A DNA stretch of 64,000 nucleotides, taken from CAADGY01 sp900696665 (GTDB taxonomy: Bacteria; Acidobacteriota; Terriglobia; Bryobacterales; Bryobacteraceae). Under the pieces are notes generated by a model. That model was given only the letters and a program-made list of their open reading frames with translations. It ran no database searches and was not told the origin of the DNA. Shown here one piece after another: positions 16,511 to 24,127 of this stretch. Position 1 is the stretch's first letter; each line of letters begins with the position of its first letter. The stretch spans positions 62,001 to 126,000 of the forward strand of contig JAPSFM010000002.1 in NCBI GenBank assembly GCA_035063885.1, written 5' to 3'. The translations under genes and the position numbers were made by a program.

Positions 16511-17425
16511 ATGAAGTATTGTGTCCTCCTGCTTTTTTACGTAGCTGCGGGTTTGTCCGCCCAGTCCGCCGCAAATACTCCGGCGGTGAAGCCGGATACG
16601 GTTGTTGCCACGGTCGATGGAAAGAAGGTGACCGCCGGTGAACTGGAGAAGTTCGTCAGTGCGCTTCCACCGCAAATGCAGCAAAATTTTCAAGCCAACC
16701 GCAAGGAATTCCTGCGGCAGTATGCCTTGTTGAAGCGGTTGTCCGACATGGCTGAGCAAAAGGGATTGCCACAGCAGAGTCCGTATAAAGAGCGGCTCGA
16801 AAGCGCCCGAATGCAAATGCTGGCTCAGGCACAGATCAATGATGCTTCCGACGGCGTAACTGTCACTCCGGAAGAGCAAAAAGCGTATTTCGAAAAAAAC
16901 AGGGACCGTTTCACCCAGGCGAACGTCAAGGTGATCTATATTCCTTTCAGCGCCAATGCGGGCGCCCCTTCCGGCACGGATGGAAAGAAAACACGAACGG
17001 AAGCCGAAGCCCAGACGCGCGCTGAGGAAGTGGCAAAGAAGGCTCGTGGAGGAGAGGACTTCAAGGCTCTGGTGAAAGAATACTCGGAAGATGCAACCTC
17101 AGCGGAAAAGGGCGGCGACTTCGGCACGATCAAGCGAACCGACTCCATCCCGGAGGAGATTAAAGCGGCTATTTTCACGGCCAAACCGGGCGAAATAGCC
17201 GGCCCACTGAAACAACCGAACGGTTTTTACGTCTTCCGCGTGGACGGGATTACGGAACAGCCGTACAACGCGGTGCAAAATGAGATTCAAACCAGCCTGC
17301 GTCAGGATAAGTTTCGGGAATGGCTCGAAGGCGTCAGGAAGTCCATCAACGTACAGTTCCACAACGAGACGTACTTCTCCACACAGGGCGCCGCCGCGGC
17401 GCCGGTCCCATCCCAGCAACCGTGA
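16511..17425 (+). CDS. Secreted parvulin-type peptidyl-prolyl isomerase (SurA/PrsA-like)
   Basis: 304 residues. A signal peptide (about 1-18, ending SAQSA) precedes a SurA-N-like chaperone half with VATVDGKKVTAGELEKFV and a long helix rich in Gln/Lys. The parvulin domain covers about 135-245 (VKVIYIPF, EDFKALVKEYSEDATSAEKGGDFG, PGEIAGPLKQPNGFYVFRVD). It assists folding of exported or outer-membrane proteins. It heads a plus-strand run with a small HEXXH protein (its stop overlaps the next start in GTGA), a TlpA lipoprotein and a DsbD-N-like protein, which suggests an envelope-folding/redox unit. Confidence 0.88.
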   Translation: MKYCVLLLFYVAAGLSAQSAANTPAVKPDTVVATVDGKKVTAGELEKFVSALPPQMQQNFQANRKEFLRQYALLKRLSDMAEQKGLPQQSPYKERLESARMQMLAQAQINDASDGVTVTPEEQKAYFEKNRDRFTQANVKVIYIPFSANAGAPSGTDGKKTRTEAEAQTRAEEVAKKARGGEDFKALVKEYSEDATSAEKGGDFGTIKRTDSIPEEIKAAIFTAKPGEIAGPLKQPNGFYVFRVDGITEQPYNAVQNEIQTSLRQDKFREWLEGVRKSINVQFHNETYFSTQGAAAAPVPSQQP

Positions 17426-18015
17426 GCGGAAGTGGAGTGGTGCGCTTTCAGCCGGCGCTGGCTAAACAGTCGCAGAGGCTGGTAAGCACCGCTTTGTCAC
17501 GCCTGCCCCGGATCCAGGGCAAGCCGGTGATCTTCCACTTCCTGCCTGCCCTCACCTCCTGCCGGGGCAAGCTGCTGTCCGCTCAAGGCCGCGGAACGGA
17601 AATCCATGCCGCTTCCTTCATGCGCCAGCGCTTGACGGTTCTCGATCGCGACCTGCTGGCGCAGCCGCCGGAACTGGCGCGGATTCTCATTCATGAGCTC
17701 TTTCATTACTCCTGGATACGGCTGGGAAACAAGGCACGCTGGTCGTTTGAAGATCTGCTTCGAAGCGAAGCCGCCAGTAACGCCCGCGGCGAACTTGGCT
17801 GGTCCGCCTGGATACTGAAACGCTGTCTTTCGGCGCGGGACGTCCTCGAACGAACTCCGGCATGGCGCGCCTATGCCTGTGAGAGCTATTGCGATTCGGC
17901 CGCCTGCTTCTACTCTGGAATATCGTCGCATCCGGAATTCACCCTGGCCTCCCGTTTCCGCAAAATCCGGGTGCATTGGTTCTCGACCCAATTCAGCAGT
18001 GTAATCTCGATATAA
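17422..18015 (+). CDS. Small HEXXH zinc-binding protein, translationally coupled to the parvulin gene
   Basis: 197 residues from the GTG at 17422, which shares bases with the TGA of the parvulin gene (GTGA), so coupling decides this start; the frame is open upstream but would overlap deeply. HELFH at residues 91-95 in RILIHELFHYSWIRLG is a putative zinc site, reminiscent of SprT-like/gluzincin proteins. No clear signal peptide is present. Later features are SFEDLLRSEAASNARGELGW, whose Glu might be the third ligand, and a Cys-containing stretch YACESYCDSAACFYSG. Function unknown; possibly a housekeeping metalloprotein in the folding cluster. Confidence 0.68.
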   Translation: MSGSGVVRFQPALAKQSQRLVSTALSRLPRIQGKPVIFHFLPALTSCRGKLLSAQGRGTEIHAASFMRQRLTVLDRDLLAQPPELARILIHELFHYSWIRLGNKARWSFEDLLRSEAASNARGELGWSAWILKRCLSARDVLERTPAWRAYACESYCDSAACFYSGISSHPEFTLASRFRKIRVHWFSTQFSSVISI

Positions 18016-18039
18016 TTGAGCAAGGAGTCCGCCACACCT

Positions 18040-18630
18040 ATGCTTTCCCGCAATGCCGCTGTTCTGGTCTTGTGTGCCGCGCTTTGGGCAAGTTCATGCT
18101 CACGACCGGCGCACGAGGTCAACGCCGCTTCCATGACCCCGGAAAAGGACCGGAAACCGGCGCCCGACTTCACACTGCGCGATGCCGGCGGCAGGCAGGT
18201 GAAGCTCTCCGATTACCGCGGCAAAGTCGTTTTGCTGAATTTCTGGGCGACGTGGTGTGCTCCATGCAGAATCGAAATCCCCTGGTTCATCGATTTCGAG
18301 CAGCGTTTCAAGGATCAGGGATTGGCGGTGCTCGGTGTCGCCATGGACGACGAAGGCTGGGATGTTGTGAAACCCTACCTCGCGGAAAAACGCGTGAATT
18401 ACCGCGTGCTCATGGGGGATGAGGCTGTATCGGAAGCCTTCGGCGGCGTGGCCTCACTGCCGACAACGTTTATGATCGACCGCGAGGGCAGGATCGCTTC
18501 CGTGCATATTGGACTCGTAAGCAAGAGCGATTACGAAGATGAAATTGTTCAACTGGTCAAAAATGCCGCGCATTCCGGCGCTGTGCCTGTTACTGACGGC
18601 AACCGCAGTCTCGTTGCCCGGGCAGACTAA
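18040..18630 (+). CDS. TlpA-family thiol-disulfide lipoprotein
   Basis: 196 residues from ATG 18040 (AAGGAG at 18022-18027 upstream); a TTG at 18016 is an alternative start. The N-terminus LVLCAALWASSCSRP looks like a lipoprotein signal with the lipobox Cys at about residue 20. The thioredoxin fold carries WCAPC (C73, C76), and TTFMIDREGRI holds the cis-loop region. The CAPC site and overall pattern fit TlpA/ResA reductants that maintain periplasmic thiols, for example in cytochrome c maturation. The next gene, DsbD-N-like, overlaps its 3' end by 92 bases, implying tight coupling; a redox relay between the two is plausible. Confidence 0.88.
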   Translation: MLSRNAAVLVLCAALWASSCSRPAHEVNAASMTPEKDRKPAPDFTLRDAGGRQVKLSDYRGKVVLLNFWATWCAPCRIEIPWFIDFEQRFKDQGLAVLGVAMDDEGWDVVKPYLAEKRVNYRVLMGDEAVSEAFGGVASLPTTFMIDREGRIASVHIGLVSKSDYEDEIVQLVKNAAHSGAVPVTDGNRSLVARAD

Positions 18631-19027
18631 TATTCTCAGCATCAAGACAGCTCCACGGGCGGTCTTAGAACGAAATGCGGTGAACACCGCAACGGTGACA
18701 GTCCAACTTCGGAACGGCTTCCACGTCAACAGCAACAAGCCGATGGACGACTACCTTATTCCGCTGCGTTTAACCTGGGAACCCGGGGGAGTTGAGGTGC
18801 TGGAGATCGTATACCCGGAGCCGCGCCTGGAGAAGTACGACTTTTCCGCCAAGCCCCTGTCGGTGTTTTCCGGCAGCTTCGATCTGATTACAAAACTCAA
18901 AGTTCCGGCAAACGCACAAACCGGCCCCGGCATGGTAGCAGGTAAGTTGCGCTATCAGGCCTGTACTGAAAAAATGTGCTTTCCGCCGAAGACTCTCGAC
19001 GTCAAGATGCAGATCGAGATCAAGTAG
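18539..19027 (+). CDS. Secreted DsbD N-terminal (alpha)-domain-like protein
   Basis: 162 residues with a signal peptide (LCLLLTATAVSLPGQ) and an immunoglobulin-like beta domain. VQLRNGFHVNSNKP and the C-terminal KLRYQACTEKMCFPPKTLDV (Cys-x4-Cys) are the hallmarks of the DsbD alpha domain that passes electrons to periplasmic clients. The membrane beta and C-terminal gamma domains of DsbD are absent, so this is a stand-alone alpha-domain protein. The start at ATG 18539 lies inside the tlpA-like gene (92-base overlap); ATG 18563 is an alternative. It may receive electrons from the adjacent TlpA lipoprotein. The next gene is convergent, 15 bases away. Confidence 0.78.
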   Translation: MKLFNWSKMPRIPALCLLLTATAVSLPGQTNILSIKTAPRAVLERNAVNTATVTVQLRNGFHVNSNKPMDDYLIPLRLTWEPGGVEVLEIVYPEPRLEKYDFSAKPLSVFSGSFDLITKLKVPANAQTGPGMVAGKLRYQACTEKMCFPPKTLDVKMQIEIK

Positions 19028-19042
19028 CCGCCCCACGGCGGG

Positions 19043-20698
19043 TTACCGGTTTTGACTCGTCCGTTTCTTGCCGGCGCCCACAAGCACCATCCCCGGCCGC
19101 TGTCCTGTGTGGCGGCCCTTCTCCAGCACAACGGAGCCATTCACTACGACGTATTCGATGCCGGTGGAATACTGGTGTGGTTTTTCGAAGGTAGAGTGAT
19201 CCACCACCGTTGCCGCGTCAAACACGGTGACATCCGCCCACATGCCCGGGCGTAGCAGGCCTCTATCGAACTGGCCGATCTTGTTTGCATTCGCCGACGT
19301 CATTTTGCGGATGGCTTCTTCGAGCGTCAAAACACGCTCCTCGCGGACATAACGCCCCAGCACGCGGGGGAATGTTCCGTAGTAGCGCGGATGCGGGTTG
19401 CCGCGAGCCAGTGGGCCTTCGGTTTTTACCGCCGTTCCATCGGAGCCAATGGAAACAAAAGGCTGGCGCAGTGCATATCGCATGTCCTCTTCGGAATGAT
19501 GAAAGTAGACAGCCGGCACAGAGCCGCGATTCTGTTCCAGCAATTCAAAAAGAACATCGAGAGGCGGACGGCCAACCGTCTCGATCACCTCCTTCATGCG
19601 TCTGCCCTCGAAACGCTTGTAAGCCTCGTTCGACAGCGATACCAGTAGAATGCCGTCCCAGCCGCCGGTGGCGGTGTAGTGGTTGTACCAGTTGCTGCCC
19701 GGTATGCCGTTCAGAATTTCGCGCTCGATTCTCGGCCGCAGCTTGGGATCTTTCAAGCGTGCGATCATTGCCTTCGGCCCACCCTCATGGGCCCAGGGCG
19801 GCACAATGCTCGAGAGATTATTCTGTCCGGCACGGTAAGGGTATACGTTCGCCTGCACATCCTGGCCGCGCGATCTGGCAGCCTGAATAGTGGTTACCAG
19901 CTCGGGCATCTGCCCCCAAAGCTTGTGCTCGGCGATCTTCAGGTGAATGATGTCGACTGGCACCCCCGAGCGCCTTCCGATGTCGATAGCTTCGCTGACG
20001 GCTTCAAAAACACCGTTTCCCTCGGTACGAATATGGGTGGAATAGATCCCTCCATACCGCGCCGCCTCCCTGCACATCGCGACCAGGGTGTCCGTGTCAA
20101 TCCAAGACCCGGGAGGACCGCTCAGCGAACTTGACACACCTAGCGCTCCCTGTCGCATCGCCTCGTCCACCTGCGCGCGCATTTCAGAGAGTTCTTTCGA
20201 TGTAGGGGGTCCCGCTCGCGGACCGCGCACGTACGTCCAGATCTGGCTCGATCCGACATAAGTGCCGACATTCGTGGAAATTCCCTGCCTCATGAGCCGG
20301 GCGAAGTATCCCGCGAAATCCTTCCAGTCCGCGCGATCCGGCTCCAGGACCTGTTTGCCTCCAAGGGGAGCAGCAGAGCCGCCTTCTCCCAGAATCATCG
20401 TGGTCACACCCTGGCGGATCATGCTCCCGGCATCGCCGTCTTCCACCAGCGTGTAGTCGGAATGATTATGGATGTCGATGAATCCCGGGGCGACAACCAG
20501 GCCCGACGCATCGATAACGCGTGAGGCGGACTTGTCCTTCAGCCACCCTACTGCCGCGATTTTGCGGTCCTTGATCCCTACATCCGCCTGGTAAGCACTG
20601 TTTCCGGTGCCATCGGCAACGCGCCCACCGCGGATCAGCAGGTCGAAATCCGCCCCCGGCAGGAGAGCCGCCACCGTCAGAAATGTGACAAGTCTCAT
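19043..20698 (-). CDS. Secreted D-aminoacylase / N-acyl-D-amino-acid deacylase family amidohydrolase
   Basis: 551 residues from ATG 20698, chosen because it begins a signal peptide (MRLVTFLTVAALLPGA); the frame is open 13 codons further. It is an amidohydrolase with FDLLIRGGRVADGTG at the N-terminus, VVAPGFIDIHNHSD (HxH metal site, Asn in place of the usual Thr) and VDIIHLKIAEHKLWG. The C-terminal GADVTVFD-like beta-sandwich closure reads RPGMWADVTVFDAATV. The family removes N-acyl groups from D-amino acids using one or two zincs. Export suggests scavenging of cell-wall-derived or environmental D-amino acid derivatives. Single gene, divergent from homoserine dehydrogenase. Confidence 0.88.
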   Translation of the reverse strand: MRLVTFLTVAALLPGADFDLLIRGGRVADGTGNSAYQADVGIKDRKIAAVGWLKDKSASRVIDASGLVVAPGFIDIHNHSDYTLVEDGDAGSMIRQGVTTMILGEGGSAAPLGGKQVLEPDRADWKDFAGYFARLMRQGISTNVGTYVGSSQIWTYVRGPRAGPPTSKELSEMRAQVDEAMRQGALGVSSSLSGPPGSWIDTDTLVAMCREAARYGGIYSTHIRTEGNGVFEAVSEAIDIGRRSGVPVDIIHLKIAEHKLWGQMPELVTTIQAARSRGQDVQANVYPYRAGQNNLSSIVPPWAHEGGPKAMIARLKDPKLRPRIEREILNGIPGSNWYNHYTATGGWDGILLVSLSNEAYKRFEGRRMKEVIETVGRPPLDVLFELLEQNRGSVPAVYFHHSEEDMRYALRQPFVSIGSDGTAVKTEGPLARGNPHPRYYGTFPRVLGRYVREERVLTLEEAIRKMTSANANKIGQFDRGLLRPGMWADVTVFDAATVVDHSTFEKPHQYSTGIEYVVVNGSVVLEKGRHTGQRPGMVLVGAGKKRTSQNR

Positions 20699-20913
20699 AG
20701 ATGCATCATAAGCTTCCATAGCTTCCATGAGACTCACCAGTGGCAGTGGAGTGCGGCGGCGACGGAGCGGGAGCCGCCTTCACATAGGTGAACTGCTGGA
20801 GTCAGGCCCGCAGGGCGCCGCCCGGTTCCGCCAACCGCTCGCCTGAGTCCGCGGCGCTGCCACAAGTCCGTACGCAACTCTTCCTGTGCCGCAGCTTTGA
20901 TACAGTAGCAGGT
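20699..20913. other. Divergent intergenic region, D-aminoacylase / homoserine dehydrogenase
   Basis: About 215 GC-rich bases between two divergent starts. Several short complementary segments exist, but I could not fit a known riboswitch consensus (SAM, cobalamin, SAH, T-box) on either strand. Near-repeats of CTTCCATAG at 20712-20727 reflect Met/Glu/Ala codons in the extended minus-strand frame. Confidence 0.3.
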
Positions 20914-21876
20914 TTGAGGCTGGCGCTGATCGGATACGGAAACGTCGGGCGCGCCTTCGCCCGCCTTTTGGACCGGAAAAAGTCCCAATTCCCTTTTCGG
21001 ATCGTCGCGATCCACACTCTTCGGCACGGCAGTGCATTCGATACACACGGATTGCCGCAGGAACCTGCTTTCGGCCCGCCCGCTCAATCCATCGAGGAGT
21101 TCTTGGACCGCGCCACTGCCGAAATCGTCGTCGAAGTCACGTCCTTGAATCCGGCCACCGGGGAGCCGGCTATTTCACATATCCGGGCCGCCTTCGCCCG
21201 CCGGGTGCACGTCATCACAGCCAATAAGGGCCCCATCGCACACTGTTATGCCTCGCTTCGCACGGAAGCGGCAAACGCGGGTGTGATGTTCCGTTTCGAA
21301 TCCACGTGCATGGATGGCGCTCCGGTGTTCAACCTGGTTCGCGATCATTTGCCGGGCGTTCGGGTGCTCGGCTTCACCGGCGTGCTGAACTCGACCAGCA
21401 AAGTGGTGGTCGAAGTGATGCGGCAGGGCGGATCTTTCCAGGACGGCATTGAGCAGGCCCGCCGGATGGGTATCGCCGAGACCGATGTCTCTTATGACAT
21501 TGACGGCTGGGACTCGGCGGCAAAAACCGCTGCACTCGCCAATGTGTTGCTCGACGCTCGCATGACTCCGCTCGACGTGGAGCGGAAAGGAATCGGGCGG
21601 CTCACGACGGACCGTGTGCAGGAGTTGGCGGCGAAGCGAAAGACCGTTTCCCTGGTGAGCCGGGCACGCCTTGTAAACGGCGGCGTCCGTCTTCGAGTGC
21701 GGGCGGAGGTTCTCGACGATACGGACCTTCTCGCGTCCGTGAAAGGTACCTCAAACCTGCTACTGATTGAAACCGATCTGATGGGAACCGTTGGGACGGT
21801 CTCGATTTCCCCCGGTGTGGATCAGACGGCATACGGTATCTTCAGCGACCTGGTTGATATTGCACGTTGTCTCTGA
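20914..21876 (+). CDS. Homoserine dehydrogenase (short, no ACT domain)
   Basis: About 320 residues from TTG 20914, chosen because the Rossmann strand LRLALIGYGNVGRAFARLL starts immediately after; an upstream extension to 20788 is low-complexity. The NAD(P) loop GYGNVG, VITANKGP with its catalytic Lys, FESTCMDGAPVFN, GVLNSTSKVV and VSYDIDGWDSAAKTAALA with the second catalytic Lys define homoserine dehydrogenase. The regulatory ACT domain is missing, so Thr feedback by that route is unlikely. It feeds threonine and methionine synthesis, and metY at 10.3 kb uses an acylated product of this enzyme. Single gene. Confidence 0.88.
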   Translation: MRLALIGYGNVGRAFARLLDRKKSQFPFRIVAIHTLRHGSAFDTHGLPQEPAFGPPAQSIEEFLDRATAEIVVEVTSLNPATGEPAISHIRAAFARRVHVITANKGPIAHCYASLRTEAANAGVMFRFESTCMDGAPVFNLVRDHLPGVRVLGFTGVLNSTSKVVVEVMRQGGSFQDGIEQARRMGIAETDVSYDIDGWDSAAKTAALANVLLDARMTPLDVERKGIGRLTTDRVQELAAKRKTVSLVSRARLVNGGVRLRVRAEVLDDTDLLASVKGTSNLLLIETDLMGTVGTVSISPGVDQTAYGIFSDLVDIARCL

Positions 21877-21973
21877 TTTTCCGCACGGATCTACCGCCAA
21901 GGTCGTCGCGATCGGGCAACGGAGGCGGGATCTTCCGCATCTAACTCTATGAGCGTGATAGACTGGTTCTGAT

Positions 21974-22330
21974 GTGGAGTGCTGGGTGTCTGGCCTGAAA
22001 AGATTCGTTCTTTGGGACTATCCACGGGCTGGTTGGCAGTATGACTTGATGGTTGGTCTCATACTGGCCTTTATTTTTCTTACACCACGCGGATGGTTTC
22101 GCGATCAACCCAGAGCAAGCAGCATCGTAATGCTTCCCGACGAGCATGGCGCGAAGGTTTTCTGGATGGAAGCTGATTTGCTTAATCAAGTTCCGGATGC
22201 CGAGCGCGAGGTGGCGGCTCAACGTTTGGTGCGGCGCCGCTACCGTGAGCAACTCAGTCTGGTGCGCCTGGAGCCGATTTTCGACTCCGAGAAAGAGATC
22301 AAGGGTTACATGGTATATACCAAGCCTTGA
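21974..22330 (+). CDS. Small single-span membrane protein of unknown function
   Basis: 118 residues from GTG 21974 (GTG 21986 also possible). One TM helix lies at about residues 25-42 (LMVGLILAFIFLTPRGW), preceded by an amphipathic LWDYPRAGWQYD stretch. A soluble tail ends in IFDSEKEIKGYMVYTKP. I do not recognise the family beyond its resemblance to small acidobacterial membrane proteins. It opens an apparent operon: the LolA-like gene begins almost at its stop, and the acyltransferase follows with a one-base overlap. This suggests an envelope role, with no specific function. Confidence 0.6.
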   Translation: MECWVSGLKRFVLWDYPRAGWQYDLMVGLILAFIFLTPRGWFRDQPRASSIVMLPDEHGAKVFWMEADLLNQVPDAEREVAAQRLVRRRYREQLSLVRLEPIFDSEKEIKGYMVYTKP

Positions 22331-22356
22331 TCAGTCGCAGGGGGCAGTTTCCATCA

Positions 22357-23037
22357 ATGATTCGCGCGGTTAGCATACTCCTTCTGTTTGCCGGTGGCTT
22401 GTTTCCCTCCGCGGCGCCTACGCTCGAGAGCGCTCTCGCCTTGCTGGACTCGGCGGGACGATCCTTCCGCTCGATGTCGGGCGAAATGAAGAAGGTAACG
22501 CACACGGCAATTCTCAATGACGACAGTACCGAGAGTGGAACTGTCCGGGTGAAGCAAACCGGCTCCAAAGGTCTCACTATGCTGATCGAGGTCCGCGAAC
22601 CGGATCCGAAGGCTTACGCCTTTGAGGGAAAGAAAGCTGAGATCTACTACCCGAAGATGAAGACGGTTCAGATCTACGACCTCGGAAAGCATTCCAATCT
22701 CGTGGACCAGTTCCTGCTACTGGGCTTCGGAACTTCGGCTTCCGAACTGCAGAAGAGCTACACGCTAAGACTCGCCGGCAAGGAGCGTGTGGCAGGCATC
22801 GAAACAACTCGGCTTGAATTGGTTCCGAAGTCCGCAAAGACACGTGAACACCTCAGCCAGGCCGAACTTTGGATCAGTACGGCTGACGGCAGAACCGTTC
22901 AGCAGAAATTTACAGAACCTTCGGGAGACTACCGGCTGATCACTTATACCCAAACCAAATGGAATCCCAATCTAAGTGACTCCGATGTTAAGCTCAACCT
23001 GCCGAAGGACGTTAAGCGGGAATATCCGCAGAAATAA
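22357..23037 (+). CDS. Outer-membrane lipoprotein-sorting (LolA-like) protein
   Basis: 226 residues from ATG 22357, the start of a signal peptide (MIRAVSILLLFAGGLFPSAA); TTG 22327 is an upstream alternative overlapping the previous stop. The body has the LolA/LppX half-barrel pattern: AGRSFRSMSGEMKKVT, GTVRVKQTG, AEIYYPKMKTVQIYDLGKHSNLVDQFLLLGFG, AELWISTADGRTVQQKF. Such proteins bind lipid chains in the periplasm. The TAA stop shares a base with the ATG of the acyltransferase gene (TAATG), indicating translational coupling and a linked role in envelope lipid handling. Confidence 0.8.
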   Translation: MIRAVSILLLFAGGLFPSAAPTLESALALLDSAGRSFRSMSGEMKKVTHTAILNDDSTESGTVRVKQTGSKGLTMLIEVREPDPKAYAFEGKKAEIYYPKMKTVQIYDLGKHSNLVDQFLLLGFGTSASELQKSYTLRLAGKERVAGIETTRLELVPKSAKTREHLSQAELWISTADGRTVQQKFTEPSGDYRLITYTQTKWNPNLSDSDVKLNLPKDVKREYPQK

Positions 23038-24125
23038 TGAGTTCCGAACTACCTCAGAAAAAACGGCTGCCTTATCTCGATTGGGCCCGCGGATTCGCAG
23101 CCGTCATCATGCTTCAGGGCCATGTTTTTCATTCCTTTACCAGCACTGAGTTGCGTTCAGGACCTGCCTACGTCCTCTCGCAATTCATCGGTGGGTTTGT
23201 TCCAGCTCTCTTTCTCTTCCTGACAGGCATCACCCTTGGCTTCATGATGGTGAGCCGTGAGCGAAAAGGGGAGACCTCCTCCAGGCGGGTCTGGTATGCC
23301 GCGAAGCGGGGAGCCTATCTGCTTGGATTGGCTTTTCTGTTCCGGTTACAGCTTTGGGTTTTCGCTTGGCCGGGAAGCCCCTGGACCGATCTGTTCAAAG
23401 TGGACATTTTGAACCTGATGGGTGCCGGGATCATTGTGATGTCGGTGATGGCTGTATTTTCGACGGCGGAGCGTGTCCGGCTATGCGGCATCCTGGGCGC
23501 AGCTATAGCGTTTGTCTCCCCCTTTGTGTCGCAGTTGGATTGGAGCCAGGCTCCCGCTCTTGTGAAGCATTACATTGCACCGGATTACAACTACTTCAGC
23601 TTCTTCCCATGGGCTTCGTTTCTTGCGTTCGGCATCAGTGGGGGCAGCCTGCTCCGGCTGGCCAAGAGCGAGGACATGAACCGGCTGATGCAGTGGGCGG
23701 TGCTGTTGGGACTGGTGCTCATAACCGCCAGCAGCTATTTTTCCCAGTTTCCATACTCGCTGTATTCCCAATCCGAGTACTGGCTGAACAGCCCATGGCT
23801 ACAGTTCAACAAACTTGGGGTGATCCTCTTCACCATGGCTTTCGCGTATCTGTGGACCGCTCATGCGACACGGGGATGGAGTTGGGTTCAACAGTTCGGT
23901 ATGACTTCGTTACTGGTCTATTGGGTACATATAGAGTTGGTGTACGGGCGCTGGTTCGGTGCGTTTCACACGAAGCTGAATGTGGCCCAAACATTAGCCG
24001 TCGCAGTTGTGGTAATCCTGCTGATGCTTGGACTTTCAGTGCTTCGCACAAACTGGAAGAACTGGAAGACGATGATGCCATGGGCCGGATTCCGGATCTC
24101 TCTCGAAAGGGCATCCGGCGACTAA
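23037..24125 (+). CDS. Multi-pass membrane acyltransferase (HGSNAT/DUF1624-like)
   Basis: 362 residues with about ten hydrophobic helices. The start RLPYLDWARGFAAVIMLQGHVFHSF, with its invariant Asp-x-x-Arg-Gly and an intramembrane His, followed by FIGGFVPALFLFLTGITLGFMM, is typical of heparan-alpha-glucosaminide N-acetyltransferase-like/DUF1624 and related acyltransferase-3 proteins. These move acyl groups across the inner membrane onto sugars or lipids. The C-terminus is a short cytoplasmic tail. It is coupled (TAATG) to a LolA-like gene. A role in modifying an exported glycan or lipid is inferred, not shown. Confidence 0.8.
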   Translation: MSSELPQKKRLPYLDWARGFAAVIMLQGHVFHSFTSTELRSGPAYVLSQFIGGFVPALFLFLTGITLGFMMVSRERKGETSSRRVWYAAKRGAYLLGLAFLFRLQLWVFAWPGSPWTDLFKVDILNLMGAGIIVMSVMAVFSTAERVRLCGILGAAIAFVSPFVSQLDWSQAPALVKHYIAPDYNYFSFFPWASFLAFGISGGSLLRLAKSEDMNRLMQWAVLLGLVLITASSYFSQFPYSLYSQSEYWLNSPWLQFNKLGVILFTMAFAYLWTAHATRGWSWVQQFGMTSLLVYWVHIELVYGRWFGAFHTKLNVAQTLAVAVVVILLMLGLSVLRTNWKNWKTMMPWAGFRISLERASGD

Positions 24126-24127
24126 CA

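Noticed and set aside
20699..20913. Possible riboswitch in the divergent region before homoserine dehydrogenase
   Set aside because: Structured-looking GC-rich segments exist, but no SAM, SAH, cobalamin or T-box consensus core could be fitted on either strand.
20788..20913. N-terminal extension of homoserine dehydrogenase to the ATG at 20788
   Set aside because: The 42 added residues are Arg/Ser/Pro-rich and precede the first Rossmann strand. TTG 20914 gives the expected enzyme start.
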